This document shows, piece after piece, positions 5,201-5,754 of a DNA stretch of 5,754 bases. Under the pieces are notes generated by a model, which made no database searches, was not told the origin of the DNA, and worked only from the letters and a program-made list of their open reading frames with translations. The stretch's first letter is position 1, and each line of letters opens with the position of its first letter. Made by a program: the position numbers and the translations under genes. Origin of the DNA: Saprospiraceae bacterium (GTDB lineage: Bacteria; Bacteroidota; Bacteroidia; Chitinophagales; Saprospiraceae). The DNA is taken from assembly GCA_017995875.1 (NCBI GenBank), contig JAGOIB010000070.1, positions 4,431 through 10,184 on the forward strand, in the 5' to 3' direction.

Positions 5201-5754
5201 TGTGTGACAGCCGGAGGTGATGGGCAACCATCCACGGTGATTACGAGAGAATACATTCCAGGTTGTGTTGCATCTATTGGATCTTGCACAGTAGAGGTGT
5301 ATCCATTTGGACCAGTCCATGCATAGGATATGACAGTGCCTGATGCGGTTGTGTTACCATGTAGTTGAATGGATTGTCCGTTGCAATAAGGTCCGTCATT
5401 GAAGGCTACTGCATCCGGTGTGGTGGATTGTTCGACAGTAGTCACTGATACGTCTGAAGGGCAACCATCCACTGTTACAATAAGATTGTAAAAGCCACCG
5501 GTGGTTGCATTGATCGGATTTTGCATATTGGAAATATATCCGCCGGGGCCTGTCCAGGAATAGACAATATTGGCACCAACACCATCTGTTTCACCAAACA
5601 ATAATATCTGTTCGCCTCCACAGAGTGGACCATTGTTGGTGGCTGTGGCGTTTGGTGTTTCATGAATAACAATGTCCATGGATGTTGTTGATTCGCACCC
5701 GAATCCATCCGTGTAGGAATAATTGACCTGATAGGTGCCCGGTGGATTCATACT
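2260..5754 (-). CDS. Large modular surface protein with T9SS type B sorting domain (5' end outside window)
   Basis: This is the C-terminal part of a very large exported protein; 1,164 residues are visible and the start lies beyond 5754. Residue 1 below is the Met codon at 5749-5751. That Met is internal: it lies within a repeat ending in the usual PGTY...YTDGFGC pattern and is preceded by an in-frame Ser codon. The order of modules is: remnant of a repeat (1-32), three type A repeats (33-269), four type B repeats (270-549), three type C modules (551-819), an Ig/PKD-like module (820-905), a SprB-like repeat (906-980), a linker module with cysteines 1024, 1029 and 1052 (981-1066), and a gliding-motility-associated C-terminal domain (1067-1163). 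The family is exported by the Sec system and then the type IX system, and is held at or released from the cell surface. Adhesion or gliding is the usual proposed role; the ligand is unknown. Almost every module has a cysteine near each end, probably forming disulfides outside the cell. Lys and Arg are nearly absent before residue 1064. The gene is tail to tail with the small secreted protein, with 21 bases between stop codons. No frameshift is visible. Confidence 0.92.
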   Translation of the reverse strand, partial: SMNPPGTYQVNYSYTDGFGCESTTSMDIVIHETPNATATNNGPLCGGEQILLFGETDGVGANIVYSWTGPGGYISNMQNPINATTGGFYNLIVTVDGCPSDVSVTTVEQSTTPDAVAFNDGPYCNGQSIQLHGNTTASGTVISYAWTGPNGYTSTVQDPIDATQPGMYSLVITVDGCPSPPAVTQVQFNPPPGAAASNSGPYCTGEAIALLGSTPTSGTIITYTWSGPNGYQSTIQNPTDAVMPGVYQLIVTVDGCQSAANTTSVVVNPLPVPVIAGQASFCTGNSALIDAGPGYTNYFWNDATTNQTLQVFATGTYTVTVTDANGCTGNTSFGVTEMPSLSPVITGALEFCEGSNTVLDAGTGYTTYQWSTGEMSQTIQVSTEGNIGVLVTDAQGCSGSTNITTSINLNPTVTIGGSTTYCIGGFTVLDGGAGYVSYNWSNSAITQTITVSTPGVFSVDVVDVKGCAGSGSVTVTESTSLTPVITGSTAFCENGSTILNAGSGFATYDWSDGSMNQTLTVNNTGIYSVSVSDGQGCFGNTSVSVTEVLPPSATLKADTTLCNTQAGGSVIDLYSMILSGDTGGSWTDVDQSGAVGLFANLNFNNIPAGNYRFKYTTNSATAPCPEEEYEVIVKLLDCTCPDVFFLSAAPLCNGGDVLDLSTIENTAEQGVWSVIQNPVGTNPASLNGTLFDPTGSDPGAYTLQFNLQNQPPPGCPIDFQVMVDVDPSVDAGVASAPVAFCVGDNQLVNLNAMITGADANGVWTETSAVPSVGGAFNSVNGTFNTQNQASGNYTFQYTLTSVGVCPDDASTVSVVMNLIPKAIALANGELDCTNTTQTLDATGSSNGTGYNIVWTGPGVVTDGNENTIHPTVDQPGLYVLTITNTQTGCFNSTSVTVTENADHPTDAVIDTKNPSCSGDQDAFINVNQVIGGEAPYTYSLNNQPFSTDNTFTNLSPGDYAVALADANGCLWDTMITIISPSAFSISLGPDIELGLGESANVQVTTTLAPNQIDTLIWSPDNLVECFDVACLEGTVNAANAVTITATIYDMNGCSASDNIYITVNKVRNIYIPTVFSPNNDNVNDIFYISGNENQITQIKRFMVFNRWGEVLHEATNFQPNDSSKGWDGFFKNETMNPGVFVYFAEVEYIDGWVETFKGDVTLIR
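2263..2553 (-). other. Gliding-motility-associated C-terminal domain (CHU_C, T9SS type B sorting signal)
   Basis: Residues 1067-1163 carry the expected landmarks in order: IYIPTVFSPNNDNVND (1068-1083), FNRWGE (1103-1108), GWDG (1124-1127), NPGVFVYFAEVEY (1135-1147) and the terminal FKGDVTLIR (1155-1163). The length, about 97 residues, is normal and the domain is intact to the stop codon. In this family the domain directs the protein through the type IX secretion system; type B signals are usually thought to require a PorP/SprF-type partner, and none is encoded in the window. Confidence 0.95.
2554..2811 (-). other. Linker module preceding the sorting domain
   Basis: Residues 981-1066 start with SISLGPDIELGLGES, continue through LIWSPDNL, and carry three cysteines (1024, 1029, 1052), ending in YDMNGCSASDNIYITV. 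This LGPD...LG...W.P...C...C...D.NGC module commonly comes just before CHU_C domains in Bacteroidota. The close pair at 1024 and 1029 plus 1052 leaves an odd number of cysteines within the module. Confidence 0.7.
2812..3036 (-). other. SprB-like repeat domain
   Basis: Residues 906-980 match the SprB repeat pattern: a starting PSCSG (Cys915), a D.FINV strand, the hallmark GG.APYTYSLNNQ at 930-942, F.NLSPGDY at 950-958, DANGC (Cys968) and a final ITI.SP. The family is named after the Flavobacterium gliding adhesin SprB, which has many copies; only one is seen here. It supports a cell-surface role but does not prove gliding. Confidence 0.8.
3037..3294 (-). other. Single Ig/PKD-like module
   Basis: Residues 820-905 form one module with Cys831 and Cys888 (57 apart), a central VWTGPG at 852-857 and a PGLYVLTITN strand at 874-883. 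It recalls type A (WTGP, then PG.Y..(I/V)T, then GC) but is longer between its cysteines and has an N-terminal DCTNTTQTLDA strand, so it is a separate class or a distant relative. It lies between the type C modules and the SprB-like repeat. Confidence 0.65.
3295..4101 (-). repeat. Type C modules, about 90 residues, three copies
   Basis: Three degenerate modules cover residues 551-819. They share a (L/F)C near the start, a (V)xxLx(S/N)(M/L)I segment, G(S/V)W about ten residues later, and (P/S)G(N/A)Y(R/T)(F/L)(K/Q)(Y/F) followed by a second cysteine-proline (or Cys-Pro-like) site and a beta strand. The cysteine pairs are 561/623, 651/714 and 740/804, with spacing drifting from 62 to 64, unlike the rigid types A and B. 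The junction between the first and second modules has an extra CTC pair at 637 and 639. Similar G.W ... G.Y.F.Y ... CP modules recur in large Bacteroidota surface proteins. No established family name can be given from sequence alone. Confidence 0.72.
4105..4944 (-). repeat. Type B tandem repeats, 4 x 70 residues
   Basis: Four consecutive modules occupy 4735-4944, 4525-4734, 4315-4524 and 4105-4314. The shared pattern is P-V-I-x-G near the start, (F/Y)C, then (D/N)(A/G)GxG(Y/F) with (Y/F)xW(S/N) soon after, a (Q)T(L/I)xV strand, and a D..GC near the end. The cysteines are at residues 281/326, 351/396, 421/466 and 491/536: each pair is 45 apart and each unit exactly 70 residues. The modules are shorter than type A but have a similar beta-strand layout, and fit the PKD-like repeats common in Saprospiria surface proteins. 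Confidence 0.88.
4945..5655 (-). repeat. Type A tandem repeats, 3 x 79 residues
   Basis: Three consecutive modules occupy 5419-5655, 5182-5418 and 4945-5181. Each has GP(L/Y)C near its start, (W/S)(T/S)GP(G/N)GY in the middle, (Q/D)(N/D)P near two-thirds, and (I/V)TVDGC near its end. The cysteines are at residues 44/97, 123/176 and 202/255: each pair is 53 apart and each unit exactly 79 residues (237 bases) long, with no insertions or deletions. The DNA copies share short blocks (for example GGGCAACCATCCAC in the first two) but are clearly diverged, so the duplication is not recent. The fold is probably an Ig-like or PKD-like beta sandwich closed by a disulfide. Confidence 0.88.

Noticed and set aside
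4105..5655. DNA-level tandem repeats as a recently expanded minisatellite
   Set aside because: The protein period is exact, but the DNA copies are well diverged, with only short shared blocks, so this is an old domain duplication under length constraint.

Overview
The window most likely comes from a free-living member of the Bacteroidota, probably the Saprospiria/Chitinophagales side of the phylum. The main reason is the large minus-strand gene, which ends in a gliding-motility-associated (CHU_C / type B type IX secretion) C-terminal domain after many cysteine-bearing Ig/PKD-like modules and a SprB-like repeat. The two plus-strand genes lack Shine-Dalgarno sequences, and one small gene sits behind a Bacteroidota-type TAnnTTTG element. 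The placement below phylum level is inference.

Layout. Positions 1-304 are non-coding. The first 172 bases carry three short GC-rich palindromes built on one core (GCCCC, three-base loop, GGGGC), which look like REP-type elements; 173-304 is the leader of the next gene. Positions 305-1618 (+) encode a complete 12-helix APC-superfamily amino acid permease. After 56 bases, 1675-2238 (+) encodes a small secreted protein of uncertain family, with a faint YceI-like look. Only 21 bases further on, and tail to tail with it, is the stop codon of a minus-strand gene that fills the rest of the window (2260-5754) and runs off its right edge.

That gene's visible 1,164 residues consist of the end of one module, three 79-residue repeats (type A), four 70-residue repeats (type B), three modules of about 90 residues (type C), one Ig/PKD-like module, one SprB-like module, a linker module and the sorting domain. 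The protein should be exported by the Sec system, cross the outer membrane by the type IX system, and remain on the surface or be released. The repeats are the likely adhesive or spacer part.

The permease, the small exported protein and the surface protein show no evident shared pathway, and I see no operon linking all three. I found no RNA gene, CRISPR array, transposase or defence gene. The most unusual signals are the palindrome cluster, the extreme scarcity of Lys and Arg in the surface protein's passenger region, and the exact repeat periods with fixed cysteine spacing. I do not see convincing evidence for an undescribed multi-gene system.
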